NCBI GenBank assembly: GCA_964035545.1
Contig: OZ037768.1
Coordinates: forward strand, 9,787,241-9,851,240
From: Bugula neritina
Lineage: Eukaryota; Bryozoa; Gymnolaemata; Cheilostomatida; Bugulidae
DNA length: 64,000 nucleotides
Reading direction: 5' to 3'
Positions 1-12,740 of the stretch are shown piece after piece. Position numbers and translations under genes: made by a program. Positions within the stretch are counted from its first letter, which is position 1. Each line of letters begins with the position of its first letter. The notes beneath the pieces were generated by a model that searched no databases, was not told where the DNA came from, and saw nothing but the letters and a program-made list of their open reading frames with translations.

Positions 1-908
1 AATACATGTGTGTGTGTGCGTGCTTGTGTGCCTGTGTGTGGATTTTATATAAAATCTGTATATTTTAATATATAGCTCTGCGCAAACTGTTATATGTAAG
101 CAGTGTTGCTTATTTATATGCACTGTGTAGTAATGTTTGGAACAATTTAAACACAACGCAATATTTCTATTCATAGTTTTAATTATGGCCACATGTTGTT
201 GGCTGATATATTACTATCTTTATAGCTAGTGCCTAGTAGTAATAACTGCAACATATGCGTATAATAATTATTAGTGTACTATTACCGACATTAGCTTACA
301 TGATGATATATCATATAAAGACACTAGAGCAATATATTTTATAGTGCATGAAGGCAAAGTTTTATGATATGAATATAATATGCGTAGTTCAGTAGTTCCA
401 TACATATATACTTATGGGTTACTTTTGTAATGTTATGAATATATTTTTACAGTCTCACAATTGTAATCTTAAACTTACTTATTTTAAACAACTGCATTGT
501 TTAGAATTGCATCAATTGCATTTATTATACAAAAATTGCTATGTGGCAGAAGAATTTTAAATGAATATTATAGAGTAACAGGGAAAGATACTCAAAAAAT
601 AAAATAATTATAAATACCTTCAATTCTGATTCTCAATTAATTTTGATTTATAAATCCCTGTGGAGCTTAAACAGTTTGGATTCTCAAAACCTACATTTAC
701 AATGACGCATAGCGAAACACAATCTTTCAAACTTTTTATTTGCTTTAATTATGCTTTGTTATAATTTCGATGTTGAGTTTTAAGGCGGTTCTACTATATT
801 TTCTTCAGGCAAATGGTTGTTCATGGTGGCATTAATTTTTTTTCTATAAGTGTGTGAGATTGTCTATTTTTACTTTAGAATGTGCGCTGAAGACATTTAT
901 TACTAGAG
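1..908. other. AT-rich upstream region, no gene seen
   Basis: The stretch is AT-rich and opens with a short TG-rich run (about 8-40). No open frame resembling a known protein was found. It should contain the promoter or 5' UTR of the phosphatase gene, but no TATA box or initiator can be assigned with confidence. A possible splice acceptor (TTTACTTTAG) ends near 878, so the start codon exon could have an upstream non-coding partner outside what I can recognise. An in-frame TGA at 888-890 closes the frame above the ATG at 909. Confidence 0.4.
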
Positions 909-3900
909 ATGTTTCAATTTATAAGAGAACTTGGAATCGGCCGGACTAATACTACTGAAATGGCTAACAAAGCCATTAAAAGTAATGACAGGAAAGACAG
1001 CAATTTGGGGAAGAAAAATAAAGCATTCAGACTCAGAAAGAAAAATGTTATGGAAGAATTAGAAAATTTAACTACCAAATATCCATATCATAGACCTGTG
1101 TTTCTTGGTTTGCGATCAAATGAGGAGCTACAAATGGCCTTACGCCATGCAGAACGCCCTCTTACTCTTCCAAAACGTTCCCTCCTACCAAAAATAGCTG
1201 GCTATGCAGAGTAAGCATAATTTTTGTCTGTATTCTTTCTATTCCTAGAAACTCAAGTTTATAGTCGCCATCGCTGTGAGAAAATCCCTGATGAAAGGTT
1301 TTTTTTGTTAAATCGGGCTAAGGACTTATTCAGATGAGGCACATGGGCTATTTTGACTGAATGCTCTTCCTAACATCACCAATGGCCTTTGTCGAGATTC
1401 AAACCCATGACTTCGTGCTTCATTGGCAGACACTCTAACGGCTAGACCACAGCTGCTCCCTATTCTTTCCACTCGTTGCATAATTATTAAGAACTCAATT
1501 TAACTTCTTTCTTAACATTGGTCACTCAAAGTAAAACGCTCTGGATTTTAATGTTGCTGGCTAAATTACTGGTTTCTGTTTTCAACACTATTAGGTGTGT
1601 GAATGGTGGTAAAAGCCTCTTTAATGAAGACCAAGCATCGGCTGTTGAATTGAACATGGAGTTCACCAACTATTCCAACTCTTCGGAGAAGGAGAACCCA
1701 TTACATCATTTGGTAAATGTTGCACCTATTACAAAATGGCACCGGTGATGTACTGTGCGTAGTCTAAATGCTATTACAAGAGAAAAGTGGCACCCACAAA
1801 AACTTTTTTGTAGAAAATGTTTTACATGTATTTGCGTGATCAACATCTTTAAATGTTTTTATATACATCTGTATGAAATTTTCTTAAATTATCAAACATG
1901 TGTGGTGTTTTTGAAGATTTTTATGGAATTTTCTTATGCATTTGTATTCCGGTTTTCTGTTTAAAATGCCCAAAAAAGTATTTCCTCCATTTGAAATTGC
2001 TAGTAGTTCATTTGAGATTAAGTGTAGGGCCACACGACGTGCGAGAAATCCCATTTAACCCAAAAATTGGACGTTGCGTGCGGATTTTCAAGCGTCTAAC
2101 ATGCTGAGCGAGAAGTGCGACACGCTTGTGTGTGTTTGATCTAATTGGCTTATTACCATGTAATATTTAGCGAGCACATTTTTTTATTTTAAATTACGAT
2201 TTAACTTCTAACGAGCTGAATTAAAACAGTTATATATATTTTGCATTTCCACTTTTATAATATCCAAATCACTTTGCCGATGACGTAGTTTAAAAACAAA
2301 CGTCTGTAGGCGAGCAGTAAAGTTTAACGCTAACATCATTGGCTAATAAATTTTTGCACTCGCAACACACGCACTGTGTGTGGCAGGTCACTAGCGTGTA
2401 TTCTCGCTTGTCATGCTGGTGTAAAATGCGTCGTGTGGCCCTACACTAAGAAGGTTTTGTTTTTGTAAGAGCATAATGCTCGGAATAATTATACATTAGA
2501 ATGGTCATAGTTATGTGGTATCATGAAGAACAGCTGTGTCCCAACTCAAAGTAATTGGATACGGCTTCTACTACTTCCATGTACAGGCAACAGTGAAGGA
2601 CATCTTTTAATTATAATATATCTATAACTCAAATATATATAAATTATTCCTTATCAAATGTTTGTCATAATTATTTTTGTCCCTGCAAAAAGCAGTGTTT
2701 GACATAACTTTGCAATTACTTAGACCTGAATGTAGCCTTACTAATATTCTGTCAGGAAAAGGTAACAATCTTTGGTGTGTTTGATGGACATGCCGGGGCT
2801 GACGTGGCTGTAACTGTGTCTCACGAGCTGCCACATAGAATTAAGGTAAATCTTCTAGTTATTAATTGCATATCATTTGCATTGATGGCTGTGAGCAGTT
2901 TAGTGCATGACCCTTGTCACTATTGATTGATTCAATATAATGTACTAACGCATGGCATTCCCGGCTGTTTGAAGCATTATGAATATTTCCTTGACTATTA
3001 CTAGCTAGCACTCTCTGCGTGATCTTGTTCATTTCTATGATGTTGCTATTTTTGATAAACAATTTTGATAACTAAATTTGTTATCCATCATGTCCTTTTT
3101 AAAATTACCAAACTGTTATAACATATATTATATAGCCTTTCTAGCTACCTTTAGCTGCTCCTCAACCCATCATCCCTACCTGCAGCATGTGCGCTATCAC
3201 ACAGTGCAAGCAGTTTTGTTTGTGCAATTTGCTATAAATGTTGCGAGGCTATAAATCATGTCTTACCACTTTTCAGTTATTGGTTAAACTTTTCTGAAAG
3301 AAATTTTTACCCAATTCTACTGTTTAGTTGCTTTACAGATGTTTTATATACAGGATAAACTAGCATGCAGCTTAAGGACCCAATGTATGCATTTGCTTCC
3401 CTGTTGATGACATGTGACAGCATAGCTACAGCTCTATACTATTTTACTAAGCACAGCCACTCTATAGTCTACAGTTATTCAGTATAATTAGCTTGTGTTA
3501 TTGTAAGACTTTGGTGATGTATGTGAACCACTCAAGTTCTAGTATGTTAAATTTTATAGTTAGCATCATGATCCTAGCCTATATCTTCTATACATTGCAA
3601 TAAATTCTTACATTATATCAAATGTCAAATGGTTGTTTGTCCCAAGAACACACACTGTATTCTTGTTCCCGGTGTAGGAGCGTTTATGGGATGTAATAGA
3701 TGAGATTAGACATGCTTACACTAACAATGTGCAAGAAGACCTTTCACCTCAGACTATCAATGCACCCCTAGCTCCTGGTCCTAGCAAAAGAAAGCTCACA
3801 GTAGATCGGCTTGTCACAGGGGCTCTAGAGGCAGCCTTCCGGGATATGGTGAGAATTCTATCTATATACTGCATATTATATTGAACTAGTTCCTGAAATC

Positions 3901-6900
3901 TCTGTGCCTTTCATATATTTGTTACCATCAAACGACGTTTTCTGCTGGTGTAGCGGATTTAGTTTTAGAAGGATTATAATTGTTATTCTTTATTGTATCA
4001 GTGATGAAATGCATCCCTCTGGTTCTATGCTTCGGGTTATCAAAACTGTGCTCTAATATTAAAAGGATGTAAGAATTATGCATTACAAATTCTATTCGTT
4101 CTCTAAATCTATTTCTGGCCATAGGCAGATTCGGACAAATAGTTTATAAGATGAGCCTGCGAGTAAGTAGGAAAGTGGTGCAGCTGAATCGCAGAGCCTA
4201 GTAACTCTGTTCCCTATGTTTTACTGTTGTACTGCTAGAATTTGGAATCAATTCAATTAAATTACCTGTCAGATTAAAATATATGCTTTACTAAAAGCAG
4301 TTGAGTGGAATTTTAGTTGAGCTGAATGCACTTGTAACTACAGTGCTGGCAAAAAGTCTGGAATATTTCACTCATAAACAAATTTTTAACTATTGGTCTG
4401 ATTTAACCTGCCCTAGCAAGATTTAGGGTTGTGTTTTCGTTGCATATCTTTATAATTTATTTTATGTGTTGAAAAGACAATATATGACATGATATTGGGT
4501 CTCACATAGTGTCTAACCCTCAATTTGGAGGGAACAGCAAACAGCATGGCTGAGCGTTCATCCATGAAAAGAGCAGTTTTAGAGCGAATGGGTCTAAGAG
4601 GCTTTAAACACATAGAAATCACTAAGCACCTTGCAGTATCTCAAGAAGCTGTGTCTAAGACATTAAAAAAATCAAGAATGGACTTCTCAGTCCTGATTAC
4701 AAGAGCCAAACTCAAAATAGTAGGCTACCTAAGGTCAGCCCACAGACACTCCGCAGGGTTTGGCGTCTGGTGACCAAAGACCAAACCATTTCATCACCAT
4801 ATGATGTTTTAACACTGAATCTAACTGGGAAAGTGTCAGCCCGAACAATTAGACATCATGGTCTAAGCAAATTGAAGCTCAGAGCTTATAAACTAGCTTG
4901 TAGGCAGCTGATTTTGGCTAAGAACATTGCCAACAGTCTGGTGTTCCGGCATAAATGCAAGCACTGGTCAATTGAGCATTTTAATATTACAGAAATCTTT
5001 TGATTGATTTTGAAGAATCAAATGGCTAAAACTAACCCTGAGTCATACAGTGATTTTTTGGCAAAAATGAAAGATTTTTGGGTAAAAAAACTCACACCTG
5101 AGTACTGTGAGAAGCTTGCTGAATCAATGCCAAATCGTAATTTGAAACAGGGGTCATTGCAACAAATGCTGATTAGTGTCTACATGACAGCAAAATTTAG
5201 TATTAATAACATCCAAATATTATCTATTTTACCGCTTTGCTACATTTCTTGCTGTAAGAATGTCTATGAAACTCAAAATAAACCCATATCTCTTAAAACA
5301 TAAATTGTTCGGTTTTTAATCTGAATATTCCAGACTTTTTGCCAGCACTGTACATTACTATGAGTGAATGCAGTGCCTGTTGACACAAGTACAATGCCCG
5401 TTTCAAAATCTTACTTCCTTGCAGGTTGCCTCAGCTTTAATTGATGCAAAGCCATCTCCTGGGGGGGGGGGGGGGGGGGGTTGCCATAGGGGCTTATTGA
5501 GGGACAACAGATTCAGAGAGTTGTCAAAGATTTCAGACACAAAAATACGATTATGAATTACTCAAGTAGTTTGCATTTCAATATCTCGTGACCATCTAGC
5601 GAGCTGTTACTCTGCAACACGATTGAGCTGACTACTTCCTGTTATTGGAAGTGTTTTACTGAATAAAAATGTTGGCTAGCTTTCAGAATGGAAAGGCTGG
5701 GTTTTCAATTACAATATATTATGGTAGTGCTGCGTGCAGATACCCTGAACAATTGTTATATTTCAGCAATAATATGGCCATCATTTTGGATCTATTGTCC
5801 TATTATTGCACAATCATTATGGAGATAATCTTTGTAAGTAGTGTCATAGTTCCTGCTGCTTGTAATCATGCACTGATATTGCTCGTTGACTTTAGTGATG
5901 ATGTTAGTCACTGTGTTTACGCTGACTATGGCAAGACTATGGCATGATGCTGCAGTATGTTAGCATTAGTATCTGAATCACTGTATTGATGTAAAGGACA
6001 TTTAATTGTTACAAAATATCATGTTAATTACTTAGCATTGCATCATGGGCTGACATTCAGGAAAAGGTACAAAGTATAGTAGAGTTGTCTTTTCAATGAT
6101 AATCTTGTTGGAAGCAAAATAGTATAAAGTTGCTTCGTAATAATACTCTTGTCTCAATCTAGACACTAGAGTCTAGACAGACACATCAATCTGATCAGAA
6201 GTGACAATTGAGTCCATGAATAATGCAGGGAAACCGATTTAAAACTGTCCAAACACTGCTTATATTGCACAACCTTTTTTATTTTTTTTTAAACTTGTTT
6301 ATATTGACAGACAAAAATGTTTACAAATTAGAAAATAGAACTAGCAAAAAAAACAATTAAATTGATTAATATGTTCAATAAAATAAAGTGTGGAAGTCGT
6401 CTTTGCTGGACATTTTATATGGGAAGAATGCTCTTGCTGAAGTTTCTATATAATGTCTCTCCAGTTATGAGATCGATGCACTAAAAATCTAATGGCGCCT
6501 GAAAGTTAAGCCTCGCTTTATCAAGAAATATTACAGCAAAGGGTACTTGACACCAAATTAAAAGGCACTAAATTGAAATAAATGAACTGAAGGCTATGTT
6601 GTTCTATTCCAAACATGGCGGTGCTAGTATAAAATGTATAACTTCCTCATTTTAAACAATAATATTACCTGAAGCTCTATCACATATAAAACATGCAATC
6701 TGCAACGGTAATCGGCAAGCTGTGTTCTTGTTCTGGAGTTATACAAGTTTGGATTTTAAGATGCTAATCTGTGTTATTCTCATTTTAGGATACCAATTTA
6801 GTAGAAGATGCAGTGAAGTACACTGTTAAAGGTGGTTGTGCTGCTCTGGTTACTCTATTCTATGCTAATAAACTCTACATAGCTAATGCTGGAGACTGTA

Positions 6901-9900
6901 GGTGTGTATTCACACTTGGTATAACTGTAACACTATACTGTTGAGTGCAAGCCTAGTTAAATGCTGTTTACTCAAACCTGTTCAATGTTCTAGAATCTAG
7001 TGTAAAATATAGTGTATTCTGTTCAATAGGAATTCCCATTTCATGCATTTGTAAAATTATCTGTGGTTTAATTAGTAGATCAGATTTATTTTGTAGTAGT
7101 TTATTACAAATTTAGCTTTAAGTTTATAATTTATATAAAGTATGTTACCTTAAGTTGGTGAGTGCACGTGATGACATTGTGGTTTGCAAAGAAATCAGGA
7201 ATCAAATTGATTAAATTAGTTAGAGCAGGTATAACTTCCTCAATATAACTTGCAAAGTTTCACAAAAGCACTTCTTCAAATGAACAATTGTACCTTAGAT
7301 ATTACAGGTGTATGAAGGCAGCCTCTACACAGTATAAGCTGTACTTTGCAGTAGACATATGATCACCCCTCTTTGTTGATTCAAAACTGCAGCTCACAAG
7401 TTTTTTCAATTCAAGAAGTAGCTTGTAGTTATAAGCTATAAGTAACACACTGCTGGAAATATAGTGAAACTGATAAGCCTATAAAGGATATCATTGGCAC
7501 TTGAATAGTATTTCATTGTACAACTTGAAGTTTTGTTTTCCATGATGAAGAACTCTCATTGTGACTGTATATAGACTGGTAGACAAGTAAGGATTGTTTG
7601 AATAATTTTAGGGCAGTTGTAAGTATAGCTGGTGAGCCTACACTAATATCCCAAGATTTCACTCCTGAAACAGAGAGAAGACGACTTCAAAAGATGGCAG
7701 AACAACACCCCGACCTACTAGCCGACGAGTTCTGCCCACTTCAATTTGCTCAAAGAGTAACTCGAAAAGATGTTGGCACTCAGATGCTATTCAGAGACTC
7801 CGGAATGGAGGGCTGGTAGGATGACATATTCAATTCATCTTATAACGCTATGTTAGTGTCGGATGTGGTTTAATTATACGAATATAATTTGTTTCAATGT
7901 GTTGATATATAAAGTAATTTGCTGATGTTTGCACTGAACACTTTATTTGTATGTAAATTATTCTAGCATTTACTGTAGCGGGGAACAGGTTCAGAACCCC
8001 TCATATAATATGAGTTATTAAAGATATTGAAGATGATCTAAATAATTGAATTTTGAATCGATCCAATGAATTGTTTGCTGTTGATTTTTGTAGCTTGGGT
8101 TTTATTTTAAAGGGCACATAAGGAAGTAGTAGAGAAAGACTTGCGGTTCCCTATGATAATGGGGGACGGAAGACGATCCCGACTACTTGCCACTATTGGA
8201 CTGACGAGAGGACTAGGTGACCATAATCTCAAAGTTTTTGATTCAGCAATACACATTAAACCATTTCTATCCTGTACTCCTGAGGTATGGATTCACTCAT
8301 GTCAACTTAATATTTATCTGTATAGCAAATAATTTTATCTAAATCATGTCTATTCTTTAATAAAGATTGTTTGTGATATGGTATTGGTGGAGTTGGGAAT
8401 AAAGAAATGTCATGTAACGTTCATTGCATGTTAGTTGTATACTTTCAGGTGCAAATATGTGACTTGAGTGAACATGAGTCATCTCTCACTCCCAATGATG
8501 TCATAATTTTGGGTTCAGATGGATTGTGGGATGTAACTACTAATGAGCAAGCCTTATGGATTGTCGACAATATATTGCGTTCTCTACCTGTTAGTGACGA
8601 TTCCAGGTAATCATAAATTTTATTAGTTTTGAATTTTTGCTCTTATGGAAAGTTCTGAAAATGGAAGTAGGATTATTTTTATAAACTTAAAATACACGAT
8701 TTCTAAATCACTCTGAATGTAATTTATTAAAATAATCTATTAAGCTTAAGGCCTGGCCACACACTGGTGAGAATCACACAAAATTCGTGTGAGAAATGTC
8801 ATGAGTTATCTTCTCGTTATGACCAGCCACACGTTTGTCAGACGAAACACGTAATAAATAGTCTGTGAAGAAGTCTTGCACGAGATACAAACAGCAAAAA
8901 ATTGCCAGACACAGAAACGTGGTAGAACTGAAATAATCACTGTTGCTAAAATTCTATTGACTGATCAAATGGTGCTTATCGTCACTTGCGCTCTTTTGTC
9001 CATCATCTTTGGTGGGTGCACCCAGCGAACACGATTTCGTATGAATTCTCTTATATTTGATCATACGTTTGTGTTTTCGTGTAAAATAGATGATTTCGTC
9101 TGATTCTCACGAGTGTGTGGCCAGGCCTGTATTTATATTTTTGTTTTGTGGATATGATTAGCTTAGATTCATTAAATGGACTAGATGTTAGCTTCTAGTT
9201 TTAGGTAAGTTTTCAGCTGTATGTTTTACTATAACTATTCAAATCTTATGTTTCCTTTAGATAATGTAAAACTTTAACATCATTTTTTTGTCATGGAAAA
9301 TCGAATTATAGTTTATTGTTGGTGCAAAAGTTGCAGTAGGTCGGGAAAAATAAGAGGAAGTTGCTGCCAATCAGTATCGAGGCGCCAAAATCAATTATTA
9401 CTTTACAGTATCATCTCATTTGTTGAATATTAAACTTTGTTTAAGCTTAAAAGAATGTTATAACATGACTTAATATGCTTATCTAGTCATACTTAGGGAG
9501 TCAGTTTGTGAATATCCTGTTTCAGATATATTGCGGCAGCACAGGCTTTAGTTGCACATGCAAGAGGCAGACAGAAGGTTGATCGAAAGGATGTTTGGAT
9601 GCTAAAAGACTCAACAGAATATGCTTCTCATGATGACGTCACGTGTTTTGTTATTCCTTTAACAAATCGTACTATCTGGACTGACACTCCTCCAGAACCT
9701 AGCGATGCAGAGACAGGAAGCAGTAAAGTAGAAACAGTTATGGCCGACTTAGATACCAGCAGTTGCTCTGGTGATCTCTCGAAAACGGACTATGTTGAGG
9801 TAGAAAGTGTGAAAGATAAGTTGGTTAATGGTGAAACAATAAATTCCGATAAGCCTCGCCATGAAGAAGAAAAAGCATATTTGAGTCCACTAAATGACAC

Positions 9901-10315
9901 AACCTTAGCTGGACAAGACCAACCACCCTCCTTAGTGATAGACAAACCAACTACAGGTGGGCAGCCACTAGATGACCAGGTGATAGATGACCTTGTTATT
10001 GTGACAGAAACTCTAGAGGTTGATGGTAGTTGTCAAACATTCCATGAAAGCAGCGAAAGTCAAAATTCAACTGCAAATGAAGTTCCTGCTGCCGCCAGTC
10101 AGTCTGAGCATCCTAATGATGTAACACCCTATAACTCTTGCTTGGTGCCGGAGCCTGACTCACACGCTGACTCTACTACTATTCCGTCTGACTCACAACT
10201 AATGCTCAACTCACAGTCAGCTACCTGCCCGCAGACTGATACCTTTCCAGAGTCTGCTCAGTCCGATATATTTTGTTCTAATTTAACCGCTGATTCATGC
10301 ATTAGTTCTAATTAA
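909..10315 (+). CDS. PP2C-family Ser/Thr phosphatase, PPM1H/PPM1J/PPM1M group, nine exons
   Basis: Metal-dependent protein Ser/Thr phosphatase of the PPM family. Exons: 909-1210, 1595-1712, 2756-2845, 3678-3848, 6789-6901, 7612-7815, 8113-8284, 8449-8606, 9526-10315. All joins are GT-AG and keep phase, giving 2,118 nt and about 705 residues. PP2C landmarks are in order: NEDQA (near residue 108), FDGHAG (D150), NAGDCR (D263), DGLWDV (D414) and the final DDVT (D479-D480), so all expected metal-binding acids are present. The segment FTPETERRRLQ and the stretches RPVFLGL, GYAE and TRGLGDHNLKV are typical of vertebrate PPM1H/J/M and separate it from PPM1A/B. Human PPM1H is about 514 residues; the excess is a C-terminal tail (residues 489-705). 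The start at 909 has an in-frame stop 18 nt upstream and fits the family N terminus. Vertebrate PPM1H dephosphorylates Rab GTPases; whether this one does is inference. I do not choose among the three paralogue symbols. Confidence 0.93.
1240..1460 (-). repeat. tRNA-derived SINE, copy 1
   Basis: Read on the minus strand, it opens with GGGAGCAGCTGTGG and then has a Pol III A box (complement of 1431-1449, core TGGTCTAGCCGTTAGAGTG) and a B box (complement of 1394-1406, GGGTTTGAATCTC). A conserved body follows (GGCCATTGGTGATGTTAGGAAG). A direct repeat, TATTCTTTC, flanks it at 1231-1239 and 1461-1469, which fits a target-site duplication. The body resembles tRNA-SINEs whose post-tRNA part contains AAGGGCATCCGG-type sequence; that placement is from memory. 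It sits in intron 1 of the phosphatase gene. Confidence 0.82.
2022..2446. mobile_element. Inverted-repeat MITE with TAA target duplication
   Basis: The left end begins GTGTAGGGCCACACGACG and the right end is its near-exact inverse (CGTCGTGTGGCCCTACAC). TAA flanks both sides (2019-2021 and 2447-2449). A 3-bp TAA/TTA duplication fits PIF/Harbinger-type elements. The 425-bp interior has no transposase and is rich in CG-containing words (GCGAG, GTGCG, CGCTTG) unlike the surrounding intron. It lies in intron 2 of the phosphatase gene. Confidence 0.78.
4341..5350 (+). mobile_element. Tc1/mariner-like element, non-autonomous
   Basis: Perfect 27-bp terminal inverted repeats (4341-4367 and 5324-5350, beginning CAGTGCTGGCAAAAAGTC) are flanked by TA on both sides (4339-4340 and 5351-5352), the Tc1/mariner target. 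The interior holds a broken transposase without its catalytic core. At 1,010 bp it is shorter than full Tc1-like elements (about 1.3-1.7 kb). It lies in intron 4 of the phosphatase gene in the same orientation. Confidence 0.93.
4546..5160 (+). pseudogene. Broken Tc1-like transposase
   Basis: The N-terminal part shows a helix-turn-helix reading ITKHLAVSQEAVSKTLKK. A reading-frame change follows near 4740-4770, where the second DNA-binding region continues (RRVWRLVTKDQTISSP, then VSARTIRHHGLSKLKL). The frame stops near 5001. It resumes with only the C-terminal signature of Tc1 transposases (WVKKLTPEYCEKLAESMPNR). The DDE catalytic core that should lie between is missing. The element therefore has one frame change and one large internal deletion and cannot encode an active enzyme. 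Confidence 0.85.
5461..5480 (+). repeat. G20 homopolymer
   Basis: Twenty consecutive guanines lie in intron 4 of the phosphatase gene, in sense. In the transcript this could fold as a G-quadruplex. Length is uncertain because homopolymers are error-prone in sequencing and assembly. Confidence 0.9.
8750..9128. mobile_element. Inverted-repeat element (MITE), about 380 bp
   Basis: The left end GGCCTGGCCACACACTGG is matched inversely by the right end (CGAGTGTGTGGCCAGGCC). Similarity continues inward through GAGAATCA to about 38 bp, imperfectly. No clear target duplication is visible (TAA or TTA on the left, TGT or GTA on the right). The inside has an open frame of 75 codons with no resemblance to a transposase, which I regard as chance. 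The GGCCACAC motif is shared with the element at 2022-2446, so both may have been moved by related transposases. It is in intron 8 of the phosphatase gene. Confidence 0.75.
9661..10315 (+). CDS. Acidic Ser/Thr-rich C-terminal tail of the PPM1H-like phosphatase (part of last exon)
   Basis: After the catalytic fold closes at CFVIPL, the last exon runs on for 217 codons with no intron and no stop until TAA at 10313-10315. The tail is rich in Asp, Glu, Ser, Thr, Pro and Gln, lacks hydrophobic segments and looks disordered. The vertebrate PPM1H/J/M proteins I know end shortly after this point, so the tail is a lineage-specific extension or an unusually retained one. It could bind partners or be phosphorylated itself; the sequence does not show which. 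Confidence 0.8.
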
Positions 10316-10896
10316 TTTGTGCAACTGGGTACCCTGTCTTAGCTGGGTTGTTCTATATGCAGTAGGTTGACTCAACATTCAGTATATAATGTTTTCTGAT
10401 TGGGTAATTAGATAGCGCCATGATTGGCTTACTAATTCTAAACGCACAAGTTGATGTTGGTGTCTGACATGGCACGTGCTTGCACCCCAACTCACACACT
10501 AAATCACACCCACATTTGCAATTTCAGTTTCATAGCTTATGCTTGGTGATTTTTTTATGTAGGAAGTTACTCAACTCAAATGTAATTTTTATTTTTAAAT
10601 GTTTTCCTAATCTTTTCTTACCTATTTCCGCTTTGTCCTGTTCTGGTAGCGTGTTTAAATGTTTTTCTAATAGTGAAAGTAAATGCAGTTGCTCGGTGAC
10701 AGTAGTAATAATATAAAGTAAACCAATCAGAGATACTCCCTCATCAGCCAATCAAAAAAATTCAATAACTAAATGTTGAGCCAGCCGACTGCATATAGAA
10801 ATTTCTGTCTTAGCTAGATTTGACTCTGTTCCTACTGATATTAGTATTGGAAAGTGAGATAAAATTTAGGCTATCTTTTTTGACCAAATGCATTGC

Positions 10897-10902
10897 AATA
10901 AA
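10897..10902 (+). promoter_or_regulatory. Candidate polyadenylation signal of the phosphatase gene
   Basis: AATAAA lies about 580 bases past the phosphatase stop codon, in sense, and is the first good match I found there. It would give a 3' UTR of about 600 bases. The region between (10316-10896) holds no other gene that I can recognise. Confidence 0.45.
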
Positions 10903-12740
10903 CCAAGTTGAACATGGTAAAGATTTTTATAGTATATTTTCTAATTACAATATTTATTTAAACTAATGTTTTACTGCACATAATACTTTAAATTAATAAA
11001 TGCATGCTTGTTTGAATTTATGTTTAACATATTCTGTCTTTACTAATCATTATTTTATTGTCGAAAATTTATTCCAAAATTTGCTCAGCTAACAAAAGTT
11101 CACAAAATTATTTTTCCTTATATCGCCTGAGCAGTATAATTTCTGTGTCTACAGTATTTGGTGCAATAAGTATTAAAATATCTATTATTTGTAAACCTTC
11201 TTATTCGTAAAAGTACCATATTTGCATCTTTGGCTGTTTTAAATGTTATGTTAATAAACTCATTTGTCTTCCTTCAAACATAATTTATTGTGACCCCCTA
11301 GAAATCTTCATAACGACATAATGTTTTGATTTTGTTAAATTTGGGATATTTCTTTAAAAATAATCTTTACCCGCTTCCTGTTTGTTATTTCTTCTTGCAT
11401 TAATTCCGTAACTATATCACATTGATTTTCCAGTAAACCTTCTCAAAATAATTATTTGCACAAAAATAAAAGCACTCTATGTACAATTAAAGCATATATA
11501 CAATTAGGTGCACAGGCATTGCTTGTACTACATAGTATTATGTTCTTCAAATCAAATAACAAATTTTTTGTTTATAGTGCTTTCAAAAAGAAATTTTTTT
11601 TGCTATATTCTTGTGTGTGTTATTTATGAGTGAAGTTTATAAATCTAAATAATGAAAGGGCTAAATATGGTATTATGACCTTCATTAACAGATTATTCAG
11701 CAATATTCCTTAACCTTGGCATAGCCCCCATACCCGTGAGTGTTGTAACTTATACCATTTCCTTTTGGATATCAAAATAATAATGTCTTGAATTTATATA
11801 AAAAATAGTTTTTATGCTTGCCTTCCATGTTTGCTATACATGCTATGACTAATTATTATTATTCTTATTTTATAACAATAGCTTATTTGCTAAAGAAACA
11901 TATTACTTTAGTTAATTTTTGTGAAACTAAAACCAAAAACTTTGCTAGTGTAGGTCAGAGTGGTATATGTACCACTCTGGTGTAGGTATACGAGTGCCTA
12001 GATAAGATCAAGAGTTTTCCTCACCATAGACATGCAAAATTAGAAATTATTTGACTTGATGAACTATTTGCAGGTTACGTATCCTCGAAAAGCGTGTTCA
12101 AAGAGTTTACAGAGTTGTCGTTTCTATTTTTAAAACACTAATTTATCCCAATAGAATTTCGTTATTATACTTTTAATTTACGATAACTAAAATGGATTTT
12201 TGTGTTCAAATCTATGATCTCTCACAGTAAGTTATCAATTACAGAATGCAGTATTAGACAACTTTATTTGGAAATCCACAAAGCCGGTTCCACAAGTTAA
12301 CGTTAGAAGATCTATTTTATATTTATGACATTTTTCAACCAACTTCAACTCTAAGAAAAATGTTGAAAAAGGCAGTCCCTGTTTTTCAGCCTCAGAGGTA
12401 AGCTCAACTTTGCTTTTTAAATAACTAAAAGATGTTAGCATAACAACCGAAGCGAGCTAATTATAATAGAATTAAATGAATTATTAATATTATTATTATA
12501 ATTAATATTATGGATAATAATTATAATAAAGTTAAAATAACCTATAATAATAATTAAAATAAAAATGAAAATCATCACAGCTTGAGGCGGTTACTTAAAG
12601 TTAATGAATTTAAAATCATTTAGATATTTATGTTACTTATTATATTTAAAATGATTTGAATTTAATTTTTAATATACCTAGATTTTTAGTTCAAGACTCA
12701 AGTTGCAACTTGCATGAGCATAATGATAATCATAATGATA

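Noticed and set aside
1394-1460. Functional tRNA gene on the minus strand
   Set aside because: A and B boxes are present but the cloverleaf cannot be completed and the copy continues into a SINE body with target duplication.
1518-1748. A separate small gene starting before exon 2 of the phosphatase
   Set aside because: Only 1595-1712 matches the phosphatase family and it is bounded by good splice sites; the rest is intron.
5368-5556. Possible extra phosphatase exon after TTGCAG at about 5424
   Set aside because: It includes the G20 run, has no family likeness, and the flanking exons 3848 and 6789 already join in phase with the expected sequence.
8876-9103. 75-codon plus-strand frame
   Set aside because: It lies inside an inverted-repeat element and shows no transposase motifs.
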